From NCBI GenBank assembly GCA_001643675.2, contig LSRY02000049.1:620001-684000 (forward strand): 64,000 nt of DNA. The letters are read 5' to 3'. The notes under the pieces were generated by a model. It did no database searches. It was not told where the DNA came from and worked only from the letters and a program-made list of their open reading frames with translations. Position 1 is the first letter of the stretch, and each line of letters begins with the position of its first letter. This stretch comes from Monocercomonoides exilis. Lineage: Eukaryota > Preaxostyla > Oxymonadida > Polymastigidae. This document shows positions 46,496-58,300 of this stretch, piece after piece. The translations under genes were made by a program, and so were the position numbers.

Positions 46496-49400
46496 ATGAC
46501 ATCAATTGAAACACAGTCAGTTGCTGCTTCTGTTGCAAATTCAGTTGCAAGCGTTGACGGATCATTTGTGTACCCAAGATTTCGAAATGTGGACCAATTG
46601 TTAGATTTTTTATTATTTTTTAATTTTCATTAAAATCATGGAAATTTAAGCCTTTTTTCTGTATTCCATCCATTCACAATGGTATGATATATTATTTCTA
46701 AACATTATATTTTTTGTTATTGTTTCATAATGGACAATTTTTTTAAAACAGAAGCGAATCTCTCCGACTTTGAAAGAAGCATGGATAATAATTATAATTC
46801 AGGCTATTCAATTTATGTTTGTTCCGTTACGGAGATTTGATGGAACCCTTCTCGGATTGGAGAAGATTAGCCAAGTTATTGGGTTTATTTTTTTCCTAAT
46901 TATTTCTGCTTTTTCAAAGTTTAACTGTAAATATCCCGTTTTTTATAATTTGTTGCTTTTTATCATTCTTCTCCATGCCTTTTTATACCCCCGAATTTGA
47001 ACTGAAACCATCTTTAATGCTCTGAATTGATCAAACATTTTTTAAACATTTTCTCTGTGAAATAAAATTTTTATCGATAACGCAGACTGTATTTAGATCC
47101 ATCGTTTTATTCTCCTTCAGAGATTTCGTACGCTGTAATTTTGTGTCTGAGCTGCATGCTGATTGTTGTTTGTGGCTTACTTGCATGGGTTGTCGTTGTG
47201 CTATTGCGAAGAGAAATCCCGATGGGAGCATTTGTGCTCATGATGCCGAAGATTTTGGGATTTGTGCTGGTGCATTTAGGCACAATTCCAATTACGGTTT
47301 TGCTGGCGAAACCTTTTGGATGCCTTGTTGCTGGGGTTTCAGAAAGGGAAAAGATGAGTTCATGCTCTTCTTCTTATTACGGAGTTATAGTGGGAGCAAT
47401 TTTTGTAGTGGTTCATGTAATAGCCAATGCGATGTACGAGTTTTTTATTTTTGAGCCATCGCTAAGACGGGGGAGGTATCTGTGCATGCGAAAGGGAGTA
47501 TTTGCAGCTGGATCAAAGCTTTTAACAATTGTCTGCGTCGGCGGAGCAACTGTGGCGATTGGATTAGCACCAATAGTGTCGGGTGTGGTAATGGTTGCGC
47601 ATCACTGCTTGCTTGGATTCTTTGTTTGGTGAATGTTGCCGTTTTCACGTGCAGAAGTGAATGGACTGCGAGCAGGGCTGTATGGGTTCTGTGGAGGAGC
47701 AGGAGTTGTGACACTGTGTGTCCCTCTATTTGAGACATGGGCCGAACACAAAGTGTTGGCTACAGGGAAAGCAGGAAGCTGCTGGAGTGTTACGCTTTTG
47801 TTCTGGATTTTGGAGTTTGTAGTCGGAGGTTTGTGCGGATTTGGCCTTGGAATGGCCACAATAGCACGACACAAGAGCAAATGGATTCTTCACCCAATCG
47901 TGATGAAAGGCGCTGAAGCTTCTGATGGTAACGAAGATACAATTTCATTCAAAGCTGACGCATTACTGAAGCTAAAAGCAGGCAATCTTAAGAATTCTGA
48001 GAGAAAGAAAAGAAGAGATAAGCCGAACGGATATTTTGTAAAAGCTGGAACAATCTCATTTGAAAGTGCCCTGGGTGCTTATGTTCCACAGACTGCAACA
48101 CAAATGGCAATGTTGGGAAATGGTGTTAGTGGATCCGGAAATGGAAGCTGCAATAACGGAGTGAGGGTTGTCGGAATGAACGATAGTGCATACGGAAACT
48201 ATGGAACAACCTCGCCGTTGCCGTCAATTGGCCACGGAGAGTACGGCATGCGCTCAGGAATGAGCTCAAACAGCATTGCTCACCTTCGACAAGGATCGGT
48301 TAAGCAGATCGTTCCGCAGCGTGTTCCTTCGTCGAAGTTTGCACCAGCTGCACCGACTTTGATGAACGAGATCGATTCAAACGAACAGCACACTTTGCAT
48401 GTTGCATCTGCAACTCCATTGAATATGCAATCAAGTTTTCGAGTTGGCAGTTCAGAACCTGGATCATACGCACGTCCTGTTAACGGAATCAATGGCTCAA
48501 CTTCACCCTTTTCGTTGGGATCAATTTCTCCAATGCCAACTTCTTTTTCATCATCGTCATCTTCTTCTTCGTCATCATCATCGTCTTTTTCGTCTTTATC
48601 TTGCCCTCCAGCAACATCTCCTTCTTATCCTTCAAACATTTCAAATGGAATGCCACAGGTGTTTTCACAGCCTGGTGTGGTAGCTCCTGCTGGATCCATT
48701 GGAGGCAAAGCAGGGGTCACAGAGCTAAGAGTACAGGTTGGAAGCGACGAGAGCCAGCTCGGACAAAATAGTGTGCGATTGCTTGCAGAAGAGGAAGCTA
48801 TTATCAAAGCAGTACTGAAAGGGACAATAACAGCTGATGATTTATGGGTGTCACTAGGATTCCTTTCTGTTCCGGAGATGGCTCACGATCCAGCTGTGGT
48901 TCAGTTCTGCGGAGATTTGCTGAAGGCTGCGCGGAAGAAGATGCGGCTTGCATCTGCTGGGCTTAATGTGACAACAGCTATCTTCCAACTGGAGTTTTCT
49001 CATTCTGTGCAAATGGCAATACGCCTGCTTGGTGCTGCTGACAATCTATTTCCTGGGTGGAGCAACCGCTGGCTTATTTTCTCAAAGATGAAGGAGGTGG
49101 ACATGATGCTTGCCAAAAAGAACAGCAAAAGCGGGAGCGGAGCAAGCGAATGGCTGGGAACTGTTGGAGCCCGGAGCTGTAGCGCTGATGAGACAAATTC
49201 TGTTGAAAGCGAACTTGGAATAGGCCCAGAGCTAGGCACATCGAAATTTATGACAGAGCACACAATACGTGTTCAAATGAACCAGGCAGACAAAGAAGCA
49301 GAGCTTGCACGAGCTCATCTCCTGCGAATGTGGACTCTGCTGACACGAGAGGTGGTGGATGTGGAGAAAGTGACACTCCATGCTGAAAAAGGAATGGAGA

Positions 49401-52400
49401 GTGCGAAGGCCGCGCAGGAAGGATATACAACACTTATGGAGATGAAGAGCGATAACACTGAAGCAATGCGAAAGCTTGCCGTGCTGATGAGAGATGTGCT
49501 TGGAGACGAAGAAATCGCAACAGAACTGTTTGAAGAAGCCGACGAGATTGAAGACGACAATTCAATGTATTCAATGTTTTTGACAGACTCTAATCTTCTC
49601 AGCGAAGAGAGTCGCGAGTTACGTGGTACTGACTCAGCCGTGTATGCACAACAAGTGCATTCTCCATATTCCACACCACCGCCTCTGTCAGCAGTTGGTT
49701 CAATGAGCAGCAACTTCTCTTCCACCCCAGCAACTCCACCACACGCACAGGGAAATCGTTTAACTGAATCTGAGATGTCTGATGAAAACAGTGAGATTCT
49801 TAAAGAAAGGCAGAAGCAACGGGCACAGCGCAGACAGACGCACATGAAAAAGAAGAAGCATAAGACTGACTCAGCACTCGAAACTGCGTTGAAAATAAAG
49901 AAGAAAACAGCACTCCAAGCGCTTTTCCCAATCATCGTTAGCGGATTGATTTTTGTGATCTCCTTGATTGTAGCTGCGTTCGTGGTTCTTCTTGCGAAGT
50001 ATGGAGACTCTTTGGATCAGTTCGCAGATGAAAGATTGGCAATTTCTGTCACAATGGAGACTAATCAACTGTTTGAGTTTTCTGAGCACATGTTGACTTT
50101 GCACAGAATTAACGTGAGCAATCCTGAGGAGGTTGAAACGATAAAGGAATTGCTGCGTGAGGATCATGAAATGACAAAATCGCTAATTAATTCAATAATT
50201 TCTCAAGAAGATCTTTTCGCAAAAAGATCTTACACTTTCATCGATTGGAAGGAGCTATCAACGTTGTGGTTCGAGCCAGTGGTGGGAGCCAATCATATTA
50301 TCAGAAACATAGATGAGAAGAGAACTAATATTTTGTCTCTATTTACCTGGGCACACGACACTGTCGCAGAACTTTTAGAAGTGTCAACAAAGAGGCTGAA
50401 CAACATAGAATATTCTTCTTCGTCGTCTAATGATGCAAACGAGAGCTGGGAGCTTCAACCTGGATCCGATATCGGAGAGTTTCTATCGTTCGCAGGAGCT
50501 GAGATAACATTCAACACGCCTATTGGAGTAAGTGAGGAAATGAAGCATATTCTTTATCTGTACAGCAACAACATCAACAAGATGCAGGTTGATGGAGTGA
50601 TTACACAATCCATACTGTTTTTGGTTATTCTTGTCTCTCTTTTCTGGGCAACTACCTTGCCAATGATCATAGCTATGCGCTACATCGCAAAGAAGCGCAT
50701 GGGCCAAATGCATATCCTTTGTAATATCCCGCCAGACAAGGCAAACGAAATGATCCTTCGTCTAACCACAAAACACACCAAAAGCAAGCAACTTTCAGAG
50801 CAGTTAGATGCAACATCTTCAACAACGGTATCTGAAAAGGTTAAAAATGGGAGCAAGAAAAGTGCGACAAGCGAAAGTGACGATTCCGAAAAGGCAATTG
50901 ACCTTCTCAACGAAGATAGACAATCACTTGAAGAGATCAAAGAGGAGAATGAGAACACTGAATATGGAAGCAAAAGAGATAAAACTGATGATGTAGACCT
51001 CTCTGATCAAGATGACCAAAGTGATTCAAGCAGATATGGAAGCAGTGCCAGTGCGAGCGGCACTGGAAGTAGAAGTGGAAGTGATAACCGCAGCGGAAGT
51101 TCAAGCGATACGGATTCATCAGAGAATTACAGTAGACACGAGAAAAGTGATATGGAAAGTAGCTCTTCAGTTGAAAAGCATACAAAAAAAAGAGGAAAGC
51201 ATAACAGAAATCGAAACAAAAAGTCCAAAAATGAAAGAAGAAAAGAAGAAAAAAAGAAGAGATTGGAGGAAGAAATTGAAGAAGAAGACGAAGAAGCGAA
51301 AGAGGCTTTAGAGAAGCAGATGGCTCAAAGATCAGCAGATATTGATGAGAAGCTAAAGAAGAGGCTGATTGTGGTGCCATTTTCACTTCGCATACGTCTT
51401 ATCATTGGAATTGCATTGATGATGATACTCTGTGGAGGAATGTCAATAACTGGTGTGATCGGGTTTATGGCACTGAGGATGAAGTTTGGGCAGGCTATCA
51501 CCTCTTCTCAGCGCCGTGTTGTGATGATGCAAACAGCAGCTGTGTCTGGGATGCTGCTTTCAGGAGGCACACACACTGTTCCTGATACCGTTTCTGCTAA
51601 TGCCGTGTTTTTGGACAAGTGGAGTTCACATGTATTCAACAACATTTCTTTTGCCAACTCGAGAGATTCTCTGCGAGAGACATTAAAAAGGCTTTCACAG
51701 CTGATGATAACTCTGTCAGCAAGGTTGCTGAGCGGGAGCGATGCGGGGTACAACACAGGTGATTCACAATTAGATTCCGTAGAATCTCAGAGGCTTCAGG
51801 GAAAAGATGAGATGCTGAGTGAGCTTATGACAAAACCTGCATATTGTCTGATGGAAGACAAACAAATGTGTGATGCGAAGGTAAGCATCCGACTTCCTGG
51901 CGTTGTGGTGCCTTTCAATGGGATGAACGAACTTCTTACACGCTATTCGGCTGCAGTTGATGCGCTAGTGGGTGCAAAGGATGAAGAGCTGATTCTTAGC
52001 AATATTAACTTTCAGTACATCCGTCAGACTACATTGTATGATTTGAACGGCGGAATGAAGCAGATTGAAGATCATATCACTGAAAATATAAACTCAACGT
52101 GTCAATCGTACATCACAGCAATTTATGTATTATTCGCAATTGTTGTAGTTGTACTGATACTTATATCGTTCAGTTACTTTATCCCGGCTCATCATACACT
52201 GAAGCAAATGGGAGAATTATCTGCCATGTTGGATGAGATATGCCGCGAAAACACAACAGGTGCGGTTGAGTGGAACGAGGAAATGACAACTCTGGTTCCT
52301 TGCGTTGATGCTGGAAACAAGGAAATTTTAGAAGCCCTAAGCACAGTAATGGCGGCAGGGGTGGAGTCGCTGAATGCAAATACCGAGAAAGGGAAAGGAG

Positions 52401-52885
52401 CGCTTCAAATGAAGGTCAAAAAGAAAGCGTTTGATGCTGCAGACAGGCAGCAGAGGAGAGAGAGATCAACAGCCTTCTTGTTCAAAATAGCACTGAACGA
52501 GTTTTGTGCAGAGGAAATGCTGATGGAAGAAGCAAAATGCCCGAAGCACATGATTCATGAGCATCAGGCAGCACATGCACAGATGTTGAGGAAGTTACTG
52601 GAGTTTGACAGCCAGTTTTTGAAAGAACCTTTGCAGTTGTCTCTTGGTGATGTGACAAGATTCTGTTCAGGCTGGATCATTCCACACATCAAAACACTTG
52701 ATGCAGAACTTGCACCATTTTTGCTTCGAAACCTTCCTGCTGATGCACTTCAAGCGCCTACAGAAATGAGTATGATGGACCCTGAGCATGCACCGATTGG
52801 TGTCTGGATGCGGAGTGACAAGGCAACATTTGTTGAGCGACACCAGTTTGAATCTATGAAGAAAAGGATCAATTGCATTTCCTAA
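46496..52885 (+). CDS. TmcB-like multi-pass membrane protein with C-terminal hemerythrin-fold domain; one in-frame TGA
   Basis: Exons 46496-46599, 46651-46681, 46752-46882 and 47086-52885 (introns 51, 70 and 203 nt) give about 2020 codons, broken only by TGA at 47630-47632. The N-terminal part (KRISPTLKEAWIIIIIQAIQ, LYLDPSFYSPSEISYA, then several TM helices) and the helical repeat VLMRDVLGDEEIATELFEEA are typical of TmcB/TmcC proteins abundant in oxymonads. Counting from Met at 47633, TM helices lie near 761-788, 995-1016, 1253-1281 and 1495-1518. Directly after the last TM (about 1543-1715) comes a hemerythrin-like four-helix domain: VEWNEEM, VDAGNKEI, EFCAEEMLM, HQAAH (1644-1648) and HIKTLD (1685-1690). 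A Ser-rich linker (48540-48600) and an acidic/Ser tract (about 50870-51350) separate the parts. A membrane-anchored sensor role is inferred. Confidence 0.78.
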
Positions 52886-54447
52886 GCGCACGACCTTTAA
52901 CTCTGAATATTCATTCATATTTTTTTGTATGTTCATTTCTTATAATTTACATAAATTTCTGTATATTAATCACAAATTACTAATGTTTCAATTTTGTCTT
53001 GCGAGAACTAACTTGATTTGTGCAATTTGTGCTTCAACAGTTTATGTACTTATTTTTCTTTTCTTTAATTTATAACATCACTTCAAATTGATTTATTTTT
53101 ATTACAGTTTGATTTATAAGCTTCACTTAAAGATTAGTTGAAAAGTGAATTTTCTTTTCATTTTGATAATTTGTATATAATCTTTTTTTGATTGTTTCCA
53201 TTCATCATTTTTCCCAATATGGCTTATTCGTTTTACAAAAATGCAGTTTTTATTGTTTTTTGTACAATTTTTATTGTTGTATATCTTTTCTTTCTTTCTT
53301 TCTTTTTATTTCAATAAAAATTTTCATAAATGTTTATGCATAATTTGAGCACTTCATTCTCAGTTTTTCATTTCATTTATATCAATTGACGTTTTAAATT
53401 TTGTTCTTTTTCTTCTGGTAAAATGAAGGTGTAAACGTATGATTACTTTCCAAAAAACAAGGCATAATAATTATTATAGAACAACCATTCAATGATAGCG
53501 TTGATAATCGTTGAGCAACATTTTGCGGAATGTGATTCGAGAATGAAAAGAGCTGGTTATTTTTTGGGAAACCGATAAATTTTTAGGGAATTTATTTTTC
53601 TGAATCATATGGGGGAAAATACAGACTATCAAACCTTTTATACACAAAGCACGTGAAAATTGTTTCACTTATGACATTATTTAACGTTATCAGATTTCAA
53701 AATGAATTGGATATTCATTTCAGTATTCAATCTTCATTGATATAATTAAAAAATGTTTTGTGACATCACATGTATTTCAAAAAAGGAACACAATTTATTC
53801 AAAATTTAAATCATTATAAGTTTTTCAAAGTGTCATAATTTTTCAATGAAAAAGCAAGAAGTTAAATATATATCCCATATATTTATTAAACAATTTTTGA
53901 TAAACAATAATTAGAAAATTTCATATTCCAACAAAATACAAGTTCATATCTCTGAATCCAATTCTTGTGTAATGTTCTCCATATCTTTTTCAATTTGAGT
54001 CCAAAAGAAATCTTTGATATCATGAATTTTTTCATTGTTCCCCTTCTTTATTTTTTTTTTCTCATCTGCAATTGTTAACTGTCATTGAGTGTGCAAAAAA
54101 TTCGGACAAGATCGATTTTTCAGTAACAGTTAAAAAAATAATACTGATAATTTTTCTGGAAAAAAATTTTTCAATGTTAACTCATTTGACATTTCAGACC
54201 ATAATTTTCATGAAAATTGTCGATTGAAAAAATAATAAAATCACAGAAAAACTCAAATTCCTGTTTCTCTGATTAATTAATTATTTTGTTTGATAATATT
54301 CAGTCGACTCAAAAATGATAGTCTGCAAAGTCAAAAGAGTTTGTGTAGATAAGATACGTTTGGGAGAAAATTATTATTATTTCATTTCTTGTAGTAATTG
54401 AAAAAATGAGCTTGTCCAGGATTTTTGCACAATCCTCTGATGAAGTC

Positions 54448-54483
<36 letters not shown>

Positions 54484-55352
54484 CTCGTGATTATTTCCTG
54501 TTTTGATTTTATATAATGAAGAATTAATTGAATTTTCATATTGAACTTTTCAATTTCAGCAAATATAGAATTCTAAAATAAATAAAAACGAAATCTTTGA
54601 TTTTATTTCGTTTTAAAAATACATGTCACAAATTATTTCCTGTAATGAAAGCTATTAACCATGCCAGTCGTCACATCACTTGAAGCCTTTCCCATTCTTT
54701 CATAAATAGAATACTATCCAAACTGACAATGATTCAAACATCATTTTCGACTTCAAAATTGTTTTTAATAAATCACTTTTTTCACTTCAAATATCCAAGT
54801 CATCATTTCACTTTATCCCATCTTTCATTTTTGTTCTTCTCCACATACACTCATCAATTTCAAATGTTTTTCATCAACATTCTTTCTTTTGAAAAATCAT
54901 AGGTGAAAAGATTATGAATTCAATGCAAAAAACTATACAGCGTTCAGCTCCTTTTGAAAGATTTTCTATTTTTTTTAATATTAGAGTTTCCTTGGATGAT
55001 AACATCATAAAAACAATTATTCTAAATATCTCGCTAAACAGTTTAACTTATTCATTTATTTAAATTTATTTTGGAAAAACAAAAGGTGATATGGTGTAAA
55101 ATTCTTGCATTTATTAAAAAACCAACTATTTGTACCAAACTTTTTCCTCAACCTTATCATGATAAGTCTTTCATCCTCCTATCAATAAATGAAGGAAAAA
55201 TTATGTTAATGATAAAAATATTTGTTAGTGTGGAATGGAACAAAAATCATAAAACGAAAAATTTTGTCACATGTTAAAAATCAATTCATCAAATGCGTAT
55301 TATGCAAACAGATCAAATAAAACATATTTCAAAAGTGGAAGCAAATTAGCCA
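52886..55352. other. Intergenic, AT-rich, with a 32-base poly-A tract
   Basis: 2.5 kb without a supported exon. A run of 32 A lies at 54450-54481 and a CTTT microsatellite at about 53288-53308. It should include the promoter of the beta-helix gene. No transposon ends were recognised. Confidence 0.55.
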
Positions 55353-58300
55353 ATGATCACATTTTGCCTTGTTGTCCAAATTGGCTTTGTCTTTTCGGAA
55401 CAAACAAAACACCTCAACTTGTTTCTTTCTCAGAATGAAAATGGAAGTGATAGGGCATTTGGAATTGGAGTGATGCAATGCCAAAAAGGCAACAGACAAT
55501 TTCCACTGTCCGAAAGCAACCGATCCCGCATCCAATCCAACAGCCGCACTTTCCCTCCAAACACTCACCAGGTCATTTTTGAGTCAATCAATTCCACTCT
55601 CTGTTTGAGGGATGTGCAAGTTTCGGCGATTGAATACACACACATTGCCCAGCTTGATGAGCTCTCGATGTGTTCATTTTGTGCTTGTGTGATTGATGTT
55701 TTGCATTTGGATGTTCCTCTGTTCGATGTGAAGGGTGGGCTGGTGGAGATGAAGAACTGCTCGCTGCAGCCATTTGGCTTGGCACGTTGGCAGATGGGAT
55801 CGCTGTGCTCGTGTGAAGAAGGAAGTTGCCTGTTTCTGGGTCGCACTTCATTTTCATCGTTTTGTGTGGCAGGCAGCAAGCCGCTGATTGGGTCGTGCAG
55901 ATGCGAATGGGTGAGGCTTGACAACTGCCATTTCAGAAACATCACATGGGAAGGGAGGCGTGATGAGCAAGGGACAAGGAGAGAGGGTGGGGGCAAAAGC
56001 ACAACTGCTTGTGGATGCAGTTTTGAAGAGGTGTGGAACCCGATCAATGGAGGCATTCTGGCAGACTTCAATGCTGGTGGCTCGACAAGTGTTTTCAACT
56101 CGACATTCTTCAGATGCAAACAGAAATACAGCGAAGGAAAAATGGAAAGGATCGAAGGTAATGACACAGTGAGTTTTGAAAATGTGGAATGGAACACAAT
56201 ACAAACAGGTGAAAATGAAGGTGCTGTACTTGTGAAAAATGCAAATAATGTTTCAATCAAATCCTGTTTGTTTTATCAATGTTCTGGGTGGCACGGAGGA
56301 GGAGCCTACATTGCCTTCTGCTCCAATGCCAACATAGAACACACAAAATTCGAAAATTGTTCATCAAGTATATGGGGAGGAGGATTGTTTTTATATGTAT
56401 TTCAATTAGATTCGACCGCAATTATATCAGGGTGCACATTCAAAAATTGTGAAGCAGGAGCAGGTGGAGGAGGAATAAGTTTGTGTAAAAACATTTCATC
56501 TTCTGATTTGAATAATTGTTGTTTTGATAACTGTACATCAACAAAAGCTGGAGGATTAATTGTTGGAGAAGATAACTATATAAAACTCAAAGAAATTGTA
56601 TTTCGAAGATGCACCACTCAGTCGAATATTGGAGGTGGTGGCATATTATTGTATTATTACAAAAACAAATCATTGAATTGTTCGATTTTTGTTGAATTTT
56701 GTTTCTTTGAGAGCAATTCAGGAAACAATGGAGATTTGAGTGTGAGAGGATGCGATGTGTATGGGTCATCAGATTGGAATGGGTTTGTGAAAGAGGGAGA
56801 CTTCAGATACTGTGTGTCTGTGAGTGAGGGAGCAGTGAAGCTGTATCTGTCAGATCTGGGAGACAAGAGCAAGTGGCTGGAGCCGTGCCACAACCCGATT
56901 GTGGTGAGCAGCAGCACAGGGACAGACCATGTGACATGTGGGCATGAGAGGGATGAAGGGTCATATGCGAAGTGCAGGACAATAGGGTTCACGATTGGGG
57001 TGGTGAGAGGAGACGGCGAGACAGTGGGGAATGTGTCTGTCGAAGAAGGGGAGTATTATGAGGAGGGGATGAGGATCGAAGGGAAGAGGCTGAGGATTGG
57101 GAGTGTGTCAGCAGAGAGGAAAGGAGTGGTGCACACGAGGGACTGCAGGGGGTGGCTGTTCTGGGTTGGGGATGGGTGGCTGGGGCTGCTGGATCTGGCG
57201 ATTGTGCATGATGGGGCAGAGGGGTCGAGCAGTGGAGTGTGCTGTGTGAGCGGGGCCAGTGGGCAGCTGGAAGTGAGTGGATGCGAGATCAGTGGGGGAG
57301 TGGCAGGAAGAGTGGCGAAGGAGTGTGTGATGGAGATCTCGGAAGGGGAGGCGGTGCTGAGGAACAGCTCGATGAGAGATCTGCAGATGGACGGGAAATG
57401 CGCAGTGTGGGTGAACCGTGCGAGGCAGATGAGGATGGAGGAGGTGAACATGACGTCGATGGGGAGGGTGTCAGGGAGCGGGGCGGTGGTGGAAGGGGTG
57501 CTGTCTGGGGGTGGGGAGATGGGTGTGTCGGGGGTTGTGGTGGAAGACTGCAGCGCCATGTGTGGGAATGGAGGCTGGATGAGTGTGGAGGTGGAGGAAG
57601 GGAGCAGACTTGTGGTTGGGGAGGGAGAAGCACCAACAAGGCTGACCAGATGCCGAGCAGAGAGAGGGGATGGGAGTGAGTGCGCAAACACTGGCACAGA
57701 TGCAGGCACAGGGCGAGGAGGAGGGATCCACATGTGTGTGGCAGGCGTGAAGGCAGAATATGGGTTCAAGAATGTGGAGTTTGTGGGGAATGAAGCAGCA
57801 CATGGAAAGGATGTGTTTGTGGTGTCGCCGTTGCTGGGGGAGTGTGTGACGCGAGAGCGATTTGGATTCTTCAGTGTGGCGAATCCGTTTGGTGAGGAGT
57901 GTGCAGAAGGGGTTGACACGAGGTGGGGGTCGGTGGTGATCCCGCTGGTGTATTATCTGAAGGAGCGAGAGGGGAAGGTGAGTGTGGGGAACAATGGGCA
58001 TGATGTGCCGGCGTGTGGGTTTTACGAGTATGAGTGCCTGAGTGTGGGATACTCGAAGAGGCAGGCGAAGAGCAGGTGGGATGTGAGGGTGAAAGGGCGA
58101 TACGACTTTGTTGAGAGCGTGAGGGTTGCGCCAGGGGAGGAGCTGATGATTGGGGGAGTGGATGGTGAGGAGTGTGGGATGGTGATGAAAGGGGACGGGA
58201 GCGGGGACAATGGGATGGTTGAAGTGAGTGGGACAGGAGTGGTGGCGATGGTGGAGCTGGTGATGGAAGAGGGGCTGAAGGGGGACGAGTGGTGTGTGTT

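Noticed and set aside
47143-47454. Cys-rich open frame in another frame over the TmcB-like gene
   Set aside because: The frame used in the model gives hydrophobic TM helices and joins in phase to both neighbours. The Cys-rich reading is a shadow.
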